Below, in pieces: positions 22,139 through 34,400 of a DNA stretch of 64,000 nucleotides. This DNA comes from Parietaria judaica (taxonomy: Eukaryota > Streptophyta > Magnoliopsida > Rosales > Urticaceae). The stretch is from contig OX940870.1 in assembly GCA_954871525.1 (NCBI GenBank), positions 7,347,501-7,411,500 on the forward strand, read 5' to 3'. The position numbers were made by a program, and so were the translations under genes. Below the pieces are notes generated by a model. It was not told the DNA's origin, ran no database searches, and was given only the letters and a program-made list of their open reading frames with translations. The stretch's first letter is position 1. Every line of letters starts with the position of its first letter.

Positions 22139-23134
22139 AACCGTGAAAACTTACCAAAAACTTGGAGATGTTGCATAGCTTTTCCTTTTAAAGGGATTCA
22201 CAATAAGAACATAATTATCTATATTCTCGTGATTTTATGAATTTACAGCTCGTTTTCACTTAATCAAAGTTAATGAACCAAATTGGTCTTAATTTAAATT
22301 TCATGGTAATTTTATCAGCTGATATCACCTTTACTTTCCAACAATATATTTGTTCATTTCATATGTGGGCTATTATTTTACACGTCGGAGATGATTATTA
22401 ATAAATATTAGTGAGAAATTCGACGTACAAATGTAGGAGAAATTAAAATTATATTCTGTCATTTAATCTATAAGAAAATTAGAATATTATTTGGCACTTG
22501 TCATAGACGCTAGAGGTGCGATTGGCGACGTCGCGACTCGTCGCGATCAGGATCGCCAAAATCGCAAGATGCGGCGTCGCGACGAGTCGCGACTGGCGGC
22601 GTCGCGAATAATCGCGACCGAGGCGAGATGTTTGGATTTCTTCGATTTTTCTACTTTGTGGCATATGTATCTAGTTTTTTCCAGTGTTAAACTTAGTTAG
22701 TTTTTACCCGAATTTTATTATCAAACTTTATCAATAATTTCAAAACTATATTTACATATTTTTATTATTTATAATAATTATTTGTAATTAATTTATTTCA
22801 AAATTAATATTTAAATATGTTATATTATTATTTTGTAAGTTGTAACATATTAATAAGTTTGATTTATATGTTCGTTTTTAATTTGTAACATATGTTAATA
22901 AATATTAATTTGTAACATATTAATAATTTGAACAAATTTAATCAACAAATATATAATTAAATACGATAAGACGAGATATTAAAAAAAAGAAGTTGTATTA
23001 TTCATTGTGAATATTACAATAAGGTGGAAGAGAGCTGTAAATATTCAGTGTAAATATTACAAGATGCCTCACTAAAACCTCTCTTGTAAAACCCTCCTTA
23101 GGGACATAAAACCAAGAGAGGAAAGAGCACATCA

Positions 23135-26100
23135 TTACTCGGGGAACATTGCGTTGAATCTTTCCGTCATTAGCTCCAGATCGCTTGGCTCGGAGCGTTC
23201 GGCAATCACGGGGGGGTTGAACAACAAATCATTCAACACCACAATCTGCTCGACGTGTGTGTTGGTGGTTGACGCCCGCCGGTCGTTGATGAGATATTGA
23301 GCCGTGCTAAAAACGCTCTCCGAAGCAACGCTGGAAATGGGGATGGACAGTATATCCCTCGCCATTCTCGCCAATATCGGAAATCTGTCCCGTTGAATCT
23401 TCCACCACCTTATCACATCGAACTCGTCGGAGTCTTCGTCGAATAGCAGGCCGTAGTAGCGCTTCAATTCTGTCGGTTGGCCGTCCGTGTCGCCCGCCAA
23501 CGGGGTAGTGGATTCCCCGCGACTTACCCGTTGCTTGAGTCTCCGGCTGAAGTCGTATCCCGTCTTGGTTGGGCTTGCCATCACTGCCCTTTGCTCCTCC
23601 TGTGAGTTGAATTGAGGGAACCGTTTGTTGTATTCACTGTACAATTCATAAAAAGCTTCGTTAACAACATTAACATAATTACGATAATCCACCCCTATGT
23701 TTTCTCCGATCGCTATCATCATTGGCCCATATGCATCCGAAACATGAGGGTCTAGAATAGCACCGAAGCAAAACGAAAACGGGGGTGGATCCCAATACGA
23801 CTTGAATTTTGCAACCATAGACTCAATAAGCGGCGAAATAATAGGGTCGTTTTCGAATTCTTTGAAAGCACACGAAATTTGATAAAGACCCGAAAGACCA
23901 TGATTCAAAGAAGGTTTATTTTGGTTAGAAAAATTTAAAGTAACAGCATAAAAAGGTTTGAGGAAAGCGAGGAATTTCTTCGCGGTAGCCCATTCCGCCT
24001 CCGTGATCCGCGCCTCCGGAGGGAGTTCCTGTCCGAGGAAATGGTCCAAAGGAAGCCTCTGTCTACACACAACTGAAATCATTAAATACGTAGAGTTCCA
24101 TCGCGTATTATTATCTAAACCAAACTTATTAGCTTTATGATTATGGTCTTTACAAAATTGTCTCCACCTATTGGTGGTCTGAGGATGCCGGATCCAATCA
24201 ACAATGCCGCGTAATTTTTCAACATGGTGTGCAATATGTCCCTCGCCCGTTCGTGCAATTAAATTAATTATGTGACAAGCACACCGTTGATGTAAAATAT
24301 TTCGAAACGGAGAAGCGGGCAACATTGTTTCCAAGATCATAATCGCGGCGTTGTTGCTTGAGGCATTATCTAAGGTAATTGAAATAACACGATTTTGTAA
24401 ACCCCATTCACCAAATAATTCAAATAATTTCTCGGCTATGTTTTTTCCGGTATGGCGACACTCGAAAGGCGATAAGTTTAAAAGTCGTTGACATGGATTC
24501 CACTCATCGTCGACGTAGTGGGCGGTCAAACTCATGTAATCATTTAAACTTGGACCGCTCCACAAGTCGGTGGTAAAAGCAACGTTTATGTTAGACATTT
24601 TGAAAAAATCGACTAAAAGGTTTTTTTGCAAATCATAAGCGGTTTCCATGTCCCCGGTATAAGTGGTACGGGAAAACTGCTGGTATGTCGGATTAATCCT
24701 TTTCATATATCGTGTGTGGTTGGGATTTTCGACAAAACTCAGCGGAACGCCCGTAGAAAGAATCCATTCGAGTGTCCATTTCCGTAAATTCACAGCAGAA
24801 AGAGCACTTACCTGTGCTGTGTTTACCTCATTGAGCTCCCCGGTTGGGAAGCACACATTAGCGTGTCGGTTTAAGTATCCAGTTCCCCGCTCCCCCATTC
24901 CGTCTAGAATTGTCCCGCACTTTTTGCATGTGGCAATTTTAACACGCTCGCCTCGGTCGTTGATGTGCCGATCTTCATGAAAAAATTTCCACACCGGGGC
25001 CGTGTTTGGCCGTCCCCACGCCAAGCCATGAGGATTAACTCTATTAAAACAAAAGGAAAATCACAAATTTAAATGTCATAAAGTTAACTAAAAGTTAAAT
25101 AAAAAAGTTAACAAAATTAAAATGGTATTTCTTATGTGTGAAAATAATTATCAAAATCTTTTGGACGGAACTCCCCGAGGTTCCACGGCCAGATCGACTG
25201 GAAAGGATGCTATGATCTCACTTTAGGCCCAAGCTTTTCTAGACAGAACTCCCCGAGGTTCCCAGGCTAGCTTGGAGGAGATTGCAAAGCAAACCTTATT
25301 TAAAAACCAATCTTTCTAAGACACCGAAATCCATTAAGAACTTTATAATTATCACCACACATACAAATTACCTTTTTAATTTTAATAGCTTATTTAAGTA
25401 ACCATTTAATGTTTATTAAATCTCAAGAACGTCGTTTCTGATGTGGAAGATCAGTCGGAACCGCAACCACAGAGCATACTAAGACTTTCGAGAGACGTGG
25501 CAAATTAATTAATTAAACTAATAATAATTAATTAATTAAAATAATTAAACTTATAATTAAACAATAGGATTAAAGAAATAATAATTAATTAAATAAAATA
25601 ACCATTTAAGTAACCATTTAAAGTTTAATTAAATTAATATGATTAAATGATTATTAAATCTCAAGAAATTCGTTTCTGATGTGGAAGATCAGTCGGAACC
25701 GCAACCACAGAGCATACTAAGACTTTCAAGAGACGTGGCAAATTAATTATTTAATTATAAAATAATAATAATAAAAATAATATTAAAATAATAATAATTA
25801 AAATAATTACCCCGTTTCCGGTCGCGGACGTCGAGCACGTCGAGGACGTTGGACGGAGCCTTCGCCGGTTTCGTTGATCGAGAGTGGAGAACCATCGTGG
25901 TACGAGCCTTGGACGGAGGAATGGTGTGGGCCCTCCTCTTCGGCAAGATTGCGTCTTTGAGGCGGTTCCTCCGGCGGTTGAGATGGGCCCTCCATACGGT
26001 CGTCGGCGGGTCCTCCTTGAAACAAGAGTTCAAAAAATGGATCGGTGGTTCCTGCCTCCCTACATCGACGTAGCGTGCTGCTGTTGACCATTGATGCCGG

Positions 26101-26262
26101 AACGTGCGTCGGATAATTTGGATTTGGTGGGGAGGGAAGTGTTTCTACAACGGGAATGTAGCCCTCGGGCGTAGGTTGCGATTGCTCTCCGGCATTAAAA
26201 TCAGGAACCAAATCCCTAGCCGCCCTACGACCCCCGGAACTACCACCGCTTCTTCGAGACAT
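23135..26262 (-). CDS. hAT transposase with BED zinc finger, two exons
   Basis: Exon 1 is 26262-25811 and exon 2 is 25040-23135; joining them (GG + A) keeps one frame of 785 residues. Exon 1 encodes a Pro/Arg/Glu-rich, probably disordered N-terminus. A BED-type zinc finger follows (CKKC then HANVC, about residues 175-205). The catalytic core has the first Asp in FTTDLWSG, the second in ITLDNASSNNA, a CACHIINL segment, and the last Glu in the C-terminal dimerisation domain ISSVASESVFSTAQ. It would cut and paste the surrounding element. RICESLEEPER/DAYSLEEPER are domesticated relatives, but inverted ends and a target duplication show this one is still a transposon. No stop or frameshift is visible. 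Confidence 0.93.
25421..25750. repeat. Direct repeat inside the transposase intron
   Basis: A block of about 90 bases (TCGTTTCTGATGTGGAAGAT onward, through AGAGACGTGGCAAATTAATT) occurs twice, 238 bases apart, with few differences. The intron is 770 bases (25041-25810). Confidence 0.9.
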
Positions 26263-26781
26263 AATGGGAAATTTGAGAACTTGAGAGCTTTAGAGGGAAA
26301 AAACTTAGAGAGTTGAGAGAATTTGAGAGAGAGTTGGAAGATTGTTGGTGAGGAAATGAAGGTGGGAGAGGTGGTATTTATAGGATTTGAGAAGAGAGTT
26401 GGGTGGGTGAATAATTATTGAGGTGGGTGAAGTGGGTGAATAAAATTGGGTGAAAAATATTGAAATTTGAAATTTTTGGGTTGGAATTCGAGTAAAGTGG
26501 GTAAAAATTATGGTTGAGTAATTAATTTCGGGTAAAATTTGGTTGAAGAGTGGGAATTAATGCCACAAAGAAAAAACACCACGCGGATCGCTGACGTGGC
26601 ACGTTGTGGGCCGTCGATCTTCTCACGCGGATCACCCTCCTCCACGTCGCGACGACGAGCCCACGTCGCGACCAGTCGCGACTCTCACCCTTTAATCGCG
26701 ACGAGTCGCGATGGCTCCAAATTCGTCGCGACGAGTCGCGACTGCCCCATACTCGTCGTGACTCGCAGCTCTAATAGACGC

Positions 26782-27187
26782 TCGGAAAAAAAAATAAAAA
26801 AATCATGTCACTGAGTCACTCACATGCATGTCGTCATGTTTATAGTACTTGTCTTTTGTCACGTCTACTTTTCACATAATTTTTCGATGGCGGAACTACG
26901 GGTACAGGGACCGCAGCCCCGGAAAACTTTTCGAGCTAGTAGAACTCAAACTACACCTAACAGACTCAAGTAATGATTTGCCAATCAGAATGCACTAGTA
27001 ATGTATTGATTTTTTAATGATATTATTCTAAATACAGCACTGCATGAGGGGCTTTCGACCAAAATGACCTTATTACAAATTTTGATTAGTTCCATACGCT
27101 TCTCACTGTTCATGTTTCTTAGCAGTGGCCCCCAAAGGGTATGCTACTCATCAAAATTTGTAAGGAGGTTTTTTTGGTTTTAGGTTC
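26782..27187. other. Intergenic, no gene seen
   Basis: Nothing recognised apart from a degenerate hAT-end-like stretch (CGATGGCGGAACTACGGGTA, 26886-26905). Confidence 0.4.
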
Positions 27188-27196
27188 TTTTATATA

Positions 27197-28319
27197 GGGT
27201 TAATTGCGGTAAAAATACCAAACTTTTGGTCAAATTCTCTGCTGTGTATACAACCTTCGTAAATGGCGACAAAAATACCCAAACTTGGCATTTAGGAGTT
27301 GACCGAGAAAATCTACCTATGTGGCAATCAGCCTTTGCCACATGACATGCCACGTAATTATTATTTTATTAAATACTTAAAAATATTATTTTAAAAGAAA
27401 AATCTTTTTAAATTTTTTTAAAAAAATAAAATTATTTCATAATTTAACCAATAATGAATGTTTAATTTTAAATTTAAACATTAAATATTAGTTTTATTAT
27501 TAAATATAATTATTCATTTTAGAAAAGTGGATCAAACGAAATAAATAAAGAAAAAAAATCACTGTTCACAGTTCACTCAAGCTCCGCCTCCGATCCAGTT
27601 CACGGGTGAAACGAAATCGCTTAATATGTTTAATAATAATAACTAATAATAATCATATGATTATTTAACGATAATTTTCAAAAAAAGAATAATATATAAA
27701 TAAAAAACATATTAAAAATTATTATTATGTAAAATGCAAACACAAAAAAAAATATCATGCAAACAAATAAAAAAAATTGTTAAATATAAATATGACTACT
27801 ATTTTTTGTTTTTGAATAAGTGGTGTGTATTTAATTATGTCTTGACTTTTTAAACAATTTGTATGTGTTTATTATTTATTATTATTAAACATATTAAACA
27901 ATTTTATTCGACGCGTGAACCGGATCGGAAACGAAGTTCAAGCGAACCGTGAGCGGTGATTTTTATTTCGTTCTACCCACTTTTTAAAAATAAATAATTA
28001 TAACCAATAATGAATATTCAAATTTAAATATTCATTATTTGTTATTATTGGAAAAAAATTTATTAAAAATCAAAATAAAAAAAATAAGTTTGTTTAAAAA
28101 ATAAAAAAAAATTAGAAAATATAGTTAAAAAATATTAATTACGTGGCATGTCACGTGGCCGCCAAGTGCCATGTGGCAAAGGCTGATTGCCACATAGGTG
28201 GCTTTTCTCGGTCAACTCTCAAATGTCAAGTTTGGGTACTTTTGCCACCATTTACGGAGGTTGTATACACAACAGAGAATTTTACCAAAAGTTATAGCTA
28301 TTTTCGCCGTAATTAACCC
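27197..28319. mobile_element. Mutator-like fold-back MITE, family B, copy 1
   Basis: Starts GGGTTAATTGCGG and ends with its inverse (CCGTAATTAACCC), flanked by the perfect 9-base duplication TTTTATATA (27188-27196 and 28320-28328). The arms are inverted copies for several hundred bases, including a GTTGACCGAGAAAA-type stretch and a CCACGTGGCATG-rich inner part. No coding capacity. The same family recurs at 48092-49223. Confidence 0.94.
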
Positions 28320-28328
28320 TTTTATATA

Positions 28329-29346
28329 TGCTATAAATGCAGGTTACCTTAGAATCTTAGATTAACATAGAAAGATTTGGAGCCCGTTTTCACCCATATC
28401 CCTGGAAGGCTGGAACAACTGTAAAAAAAAAACTTCGTTAACTAAACGAAAATAGAAAGATTGCTAGAAAGAGTGGACTTTCAGAAAGCCTAGGATTCCA
28501 ATTGGAGTCTCTTACTAGTCCATTTTTAATCCTTTTTAAGCTCCTTCATTTCTCTATTAAACGTATTATATTATGCATAAATCATCATCTATGCCTTCGT
28601 ATGAACCCAAAAATTGATGTACCATGTATTATAAATAAAATTTGAAAAAAAAAATAAAAAAAATTGATGTACCACTACGAAAAATAGACTAATGTAGTGC
28701 TGCTTTTTATTTTTTACGTACAGAAAGTTCAATGAAGTCAAAAAATGTTATCATACCATTATCATAAGCTTTTCTATCATTTATGCGCTCCCAAAAATAT
28801 ACATGTAACACCCACTAATATATAGGGATTGAAGAAAACCCCACATAACTACTTGATGGAAAATAAAAAAGGAGTGGTAGAAAACAAAAATATCTCTAGT
28901 TGGATTGATATGGTAGTATTTATATATATATATATAATATACATATATAATATATATATATATATATATATGAGGAAACTATCCAATTTCTAACAAAAAA
29001 ACTCCTTAAGCATAATCTTCAAAGCCAAAGGTTCGTACTTCGTAGTCCCATGGTCTCCATCTCACTTTCTTTTAGCTTCTCGTTACAAAATCTGTATTGC
29101 AATAATGTATATACAATAGCATGTTAGTTTTGATATATTATAGAGAGAATTAGAAAGAGAGAAAAAAATTGAGAGAAAAATATTTCATTTGTAAATGGCA
29201 ATCCATTTCTACAAACCCTCTATTTGTAGCAAAGAAATATACACTTGAAAAGGTATATATATATATATATATTTATGCATATAAATATATTTCACTACAT
29301 ATTATTAATATGATTAATGCAATCGGGATGGTAAACCAAAAGCTTG
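28329..29346. other. Intergenic, AT-rich, with TA microsatellites
   Basis: No gene is recognised. TA-rich simple repeats lie at 28921-28972 and 29252-29272. Confidence 0.6.
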
Positions 29347-29484
29347 TGTTGATGCCGTTTTTTGGATCAAACACTATTAAGGCCGTTCTGCTGGTGGGAT
29401 CGTCCAGAGGGTTCAGAGCGTCGTTCTGCTGGTGGGATCGTCCAGAGGGTTGATTTCGTGAAACCTCTCCTTCTAGCGCCAAAA
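29347..29484 (-). mobile_element. Remnant of a second Tat copy: LTR end joined to leader
   Basis: Read on the minus strand, after the LTR ending at 29485 comes a primer-binding site and leader like the one at 42903-42990 (TTTTGGCGCTAGAAGG, then the GGACGATCCCACCAGCAGAA phrase twice). It then jumps to the last ~36 bases of another LTR (29347-29382). So a second element shares this LTR and has lost nearly all of its interior. Confidence 0.8.
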
Positions 29485-31155
29485 TGTTGATGCCGTTTTT
29501 TGGATCAAACACTGTTGAGGCCCAAGTTGTGGATTTGGGTCTGGCCCAATGTCGTTTGCTGACGTGGCGGGTTTTTTTGGTAGACTTCTACGTGGGCCTT
29601 GATCGGCCTTTGTTACGGGGATGACAGATTTGCTGTCAATGATAGTTCCCTCCGACCCCCGCTGACTTTGGGATGATTGCCCTTCTGACGACGGAGTGAG
29701 TTTTTAATTGGCCGATTCGGGGACTCTGAGTGGGTGTCCCTGGATTTTTCTTGGATCGAAGGTCTCGTGGCCGTTCAGGGTCCGAAGCAATCGGGGTGGC
29801 TCGCTACCTGTTACCGCAGAGTCTGGAGATGGCCAGGCTGGGTTTTATACAGGGCCTGTTACCGCAGAGCCTGGAATTGACCAGGCTGGGTTTTGTACAG
29901 GGCCTGTTACCGCAGAACCTGGGGATGTCCAGACCGGGTTTTGTACAGGTTCGGAGTCCACGCGGATCGCGGGTACCAGTGAACGGGGGAGTGCATTCGT
30001 CCAATACGTAGATCCAGAGGTTCCTCTCAGGGTGATCCCTCGGTCGTCCGGATCTTAGAGGGAATTTCTCAGACCTGTCCCTACGACCTGAATAGTGGGC
30101 CCCGTCACTTGTCCCCAGACTATCCCAGCAGCCTTATAATGTGGAACGGAGCCTATCAGGCGGGTCGGGGCCTTATGAAAATTCCTCCAGGGCTTCCGCT
30201 TTTATGAACTATCTCACTTCTCTGAGCCTGAAAAAGGTAACACCCGTGGTCAGGGGAAACAGGGGGGGGGGGGGGGGGGGTACCCCCTGATTCACCTCCG
30301 ACGCTCAACATTAGTATAATATTCGAGGGGAGGCGAGTATATCGGGGGTAGAGAGAGAGAACTCGAGTCGAGAAGGTTCGAATGAGTTACCGTTTCAACT
30401 GAACTGAGCTTCTATTTATAGTAGGGTCCAGGGGCCCGATCGCAGTAAAATATTGTCCAGGGGGGGTCCCGGACAGTTTTATAATTGCATTTCGGTCCCT
30501 GGAAAAGATGGTCCGATCCCGGCTGTCCGCGCGAGATCGGACGGCCTGCAAGCCCCCGAGGGGGGCCCGCTTTGTGTGAGGCCGATGGGCAGGGTTAATC
30601 CCTGCCCTACACGTGGCCGCGGGGGCCCGCCCCAGCAAGTGGGCAGGCGCTGCTCTTCGCGCGCCTTCATCAGGCCCATCGGGGCCCTTCGTGCGTCTGC
30701 ACGAGGACCGAGGCCCGCGCAAGGGTGAGATCACGCCATTTGGCGTGATCGTGTGCGTGCTGCCCCCAAGTGGGGGGCTGAGGAGACCCCGAGTGGAGCC
30801 CGCAGGCCGGTGGCGGCGCAGGGTGCCGCCACGTGTCGTGGCCCTGACAGCCGCCGCCCCTGTGGGTCCCGCGGGTGTTTCCTCGGTCGTTTTTGCTCCC
30901 GAGCGCGTCCCGTGTCCGTTTTTCCCAAATTTTATGTCGTTTTTGGGGTTTTTCATATTTTTACGAACACCGGGACACTTTGTTTTTCGAAAACGGGCCT
31001 CCGGAGGGAGTTTTGGGTTTTGAAATTGATTTAATTAATTCATAATCTTAATTAAAAGATTAATCGAAATAACTAATTAATAAACGGAATTTATTGAGAT
31101 AATTTCCGTTTAATTAATTTGTTTATAAAAATCAATCCCGTTTTTACCCGTAACA
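29485..31155 (-). repeat. 3' LTR of the Tat element
   Basis: 1,671 bases, starting TGTTACGGG and ending CATCAACA on the minus strand. A TATA box TATAAATA lies at 30420-30413, and a TTGAGCGTCGGAGG motif near 30310, as in the solo LTR at 14653. A run of 19 G (30262-30280, plus strand) sits in the R/U5 part. The U5-side 760 bases match the right LTR. The phrase ending in GCAGAGTCTGGAGATGGCCAGG-like repeats (29812-29950) is a threefold ~60-base tandem repeat. Confidence 0.85.
29812..29950. repeat. Threefold ~60-base tandem repeat inside the LTR
   Basis: The unit 'CTGTTACCGCAGA-CCTGG-...-CAGGCTGGGTTTTGTACAGGG' repeats three times here and again at 43312-43460 in the other LTR. All three units stay open in one frame, producing spurious ORFs. 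Confidence 0.9.
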
Positions 31156-31172
31156 TTAACCCCCCAGTTTTA
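31156..31172 (-). other. Polypurine tract before the 3' LTR
   Basis: On the minus strand AAAACTGGGGGGTTAA immediately precedes the LTR start TGTTACGG. It is the plus-strand priming site for reverse transcription. Confidence 0.85.
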
Positions 31173-31467
31173 CGGAAGTTCGTGATTTCCGTGAAACTTC
31201 TATAAATTCGAGGTGGGCCCTTTCATTTTCTCATTTCCGAGGCGAGACGAGATCTGCGGTTTTACTCGAAGTAAGTCTTTCAGACCTGAGTAACTTTTTG
31301 TTTTGTTACCCTTTTCACGCACCGTTTTTTCCGGAGTGTTGCGCTTTTAGTGGTCTTTGTCGCAGCTCGGTTTTTATAACATGCCCTTCGGATCGATTTT
31401 TGTAAAAATCGAGTGGAAGTCGAGTTGGTTCGAGAAAAAACCGTCTTCGAACTTCTCTCTGGCTCTC

Positions 31468-34400
31468 ATGGGGAACCAGACCGACGCCACAGCCGCCCAG
31501 CCAGCGTCCACCGTCGCCGGAGAAGACCCTCGTCGGGGTCGTCCGAGTCCGGCGAGGCCAGTGGAGGAGGAGGGCAGCGGTGGCTGCGAGGAGGAGCAGG
31601 GAGCCGCGGGCTCGCCTGCGCGGGCGATTGGCGAGGCCGGCAAAGCCCTAGGCGGCGCCGCGCGGCTCGCCGTCGACGGAGGAGGGCCCCGCGAGGTCCG
31701 GGGGGCCGCTGCGAGTCCGTCGGTGCCGGTGGCACTCGGTGGTGAGGCCGGTGGAGAGCGGGCGGAGTTGCACCTCCCGCAGGTTCTAGGCGAGGTCGGG
31801 CTCGCTTTTGCCAGCGCGGAGGAGCCCGCCGTCGCCGGAGGCGGTCCGCACGAGGCCCGGGGAGTCCGGGCGACTTTGTCTGAGCGGTCGCCTGAAGCCG
31901 AGGCGGCCGGTGGCGGTCGGGCTGGGCCGAGCTCCTCGCGCGGGTCGTGCGAGTCCGAGCTCGCCCTTGTCGGAGCGGATCTCGCCGCCGTGGCTGGCGC
32001 GAGGTCCTCCGAGGGTCGAGGGGTTCCGGCGAACCCGTCTGCGGGTTCGCCGCCCGCGTACGCCGTTGGGGGAAGTCGGTCGGCGTCGGTTCCCTCGCGG
32101 GCTTCCGACGGGGCCGACGAAGGCATGGCGGGGCCTCCCCTTGCCGGGGTTGGTTCTGTCGTGATTCGGGAGGCCCGGGTGATCCGATCGGGAGCGGCGA
32201 GGAGTTGCTCCGATGCCGGATGGGGCAAGGGGGCCCCGAGCGGGTCCGATGAGGGCGAGGCCGCCCGTGGTGGGACCCGACGGTCCTTTCCCGCCGATGT
32301 CCGCCTCCCCGAGGTTCGGGGAGGCGGCGTGACTTGGTCCGTGGTGGGGCCACCCTCTGGGAGGGTGGCCGATGGTCGTGGTGTCGAGGTTCCCTCTTCG
32401 GGAGCCATCGGTCCCGCCGGGCTCCCCGTGGGCCCAAACTTTTTCAGTTTGGGTTCCGGGCGAGTTTCTGTTAGTGAGGGCGCGTTGATTCTGTTTCCCC
32501 CTTTTTCAGGTGGGGTCCGCGCCTTGATTCTTGGTCCGGGTGCAGAATTCGAAATTTCTGCTCCGGAAATATCCCGGGATTTTTCAGTTTCCGGGTGGGC
32601 CAGGCCTTCGGCGCCAGCCTCTTCGGCTGGCGTTGGCGGGCCATCTTCTTCTCCTCTTGGCGGGGTTCCGAGAGGGCATTCTTCATTGTTGTTTCCGGCG
32701 GCGGAGCCGGATACCCGTCTGGTTGGTGCAGGTACCCGCCCTATGGCCGTTGGCGCGAGCGGATCGCGTCATAGAGCCGTCATAGCAGGTGGGTCATGTC
32801 CGATTTTTCATCGGAATGTGGGGAGGTGGGTCGATCCTGATCAGGAGGCTCCTACCCGGTTTTGGTTTGATCCGCCTTTGGATTGCTCGGATATCGATGT
32901 TCCGAGCGTCGTTTCCCCCGATGATCTGGCGGAATTCTATCAGGATGAGGAGCTGGCCCTTGTCGACGGCGTTTGTGCGCCGTCGGAGGGTTCATTGCCC
33001 AGCCGTCCTCCCGACGGGATGGTGGCGGTGCCTTTGGAGAGCATTCGCCTTGGATTTACCCTCCCAATCCCTCCATTGCTGGAGGAGATTTTAATCCGCA
33101 CCGGCTTGCATCCGATCCAGCTCGGCCCGGAGGCTTGCCGGTTTATTGCCGGGTGTTACTCGATGTGGCGGGATTTGGAGGTGGTCGCGCCCTTTCGGCT
33201 GACCAGCTTTTTCAGTTCTTCATGCTCCGCCTCTATTGGGGTACGCGGGGTCTCGAAAACTGGTGTGTCCTGGATTCTGATCAGGGCGTTGGCGTTGCTG
33301 GCCTTCATCAGTATTCGGACCCTGACTGGCATAGTCGCTGGGTGTGGGTCCCGTGCGGTCTTTTGGGGTCTGTTCCCCAGCGCCTAGTTCCGCCCCCGGC
33401 TCGTTCCCGCCCGACTTTCGGGAGTTTTGACTTCGGCAGCCTTTTTATGGCAAGGTTGTTGACTCCCGAGTATTTCGCTCCATTTCTGGAGCGGTCGGCG
33501 TGGGTTTCGTCGGGGTGGCTCCCGGCCAATCGTTTGTCGGTACCGCGCTGGGCTTCTCTGGAGGGGCCCCAGTCTTTTCACGGTTTCTTTTTTACTTCGC
33601 TGGTTGCTTTGTAACTTGATTCGTTTTGCTTCTAACTCTGTTTTTGCTTTTTGCAGGTATGGCTGGAGAAGACAACACGGGCGACTCTGGGAGGACCGTC
33701 TCTGGGGTTTTGGTGCGCCGAACTCGTCGGCCGGCGCGGGCCACTGGGGATGATGAGGAGCGACGTCGGGTGAGGGGGACCCATTCTCGGGGGAAAGCCC
33801 CGAGTACTGCCGCGGGTGCGTCGTCGTCGCATGCGGCGGTTCACGAGTCCTCCATTTTCGACTATGCTCCTCCATTCGGGGAGATTGGCGTGGCCGGGCA
33901 GACTCTGCCCCCGGTATTTTCTGCTTCTCTGCACGACTTGTTCAGTCGCTCTTGTCTTTTTGTTTTGGCTCATCCTCCTTTGTCTTTTAGCAGGTACCCT
34001 CGGTGTTTCCTCCCAGCGGCACCGAGTTTCCGGTTCCACCCCGAGATCTCTGGGTGGATGCCGTGTATATGCAGGAGATTGCTTCTCTTCGCGCCCGGAA
34101 CGTTTCCCTGGAACGCGAGAACCAGGAGTATCGGTCCAGGGCCGAGATCTCACAGGGCGGGATGACAACTGCCCTTCGCTTGCTTCATGAGGCTCAGGAG
34201 ACTCGGGAGCGATTGGCGGGCCAGCTGGCTCGTGGCTCCGTCGAGTATCACCGGACGGCTTCCGTGCTTGTCTCAACGCGGAGTCGCATCGCAGCGCTGG
34301 AGGCCGATCTTCGGGACATGCGGAGCAGTATGTCGGAGGTTGCAGACACCCGTTTCTGGGAGGGCTTCGTCTCTGTCTTCATCTCCTTGGCGATGTCCAA

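Larger units (their letters stand above)
22511..26773 (-). mobile_element. Structurally complete hAT DNA transposon
   Basis: The 4,263-base element has terminal inverted repeats TAGAGGTGCGA / TCGCAGCTCTA (10 of 11 matched) and a perfect 8-base target duplication ATAGACGC (22503-22510 and 26774-26781). Both subterminal regions (22520-22622 and 26640-26760) are crowded with GTCGCGAC and TCGCGACGAGTCGCGA palindromes, probable transposase-binding sites. It contains one uninterrupted transposase gene. Matching ends, exact duplication and an open gene suggest a recent insertion by an element that may be autonomous. Confidence 0.95.

Noticed and set aside
26886..26930. Another hAT end (GGCGGAACTACGGG)
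   Set aside because: Too degenerate, no partner and no flanking duplication.
29708..30058. Open frames with GFYTGPVTAEPG-type repeats in the LTR
   Set aside because: Product of a ~60-base tandem repeat in the LTR, present in both LTRs; no start context or homology.
31374..32437. Long minus-strand open frames opposite the antisense gene
   Set aside because: They are GC-driven shadows of the Ala/Gly/Pro-rich plus-strand frame and show no domain.
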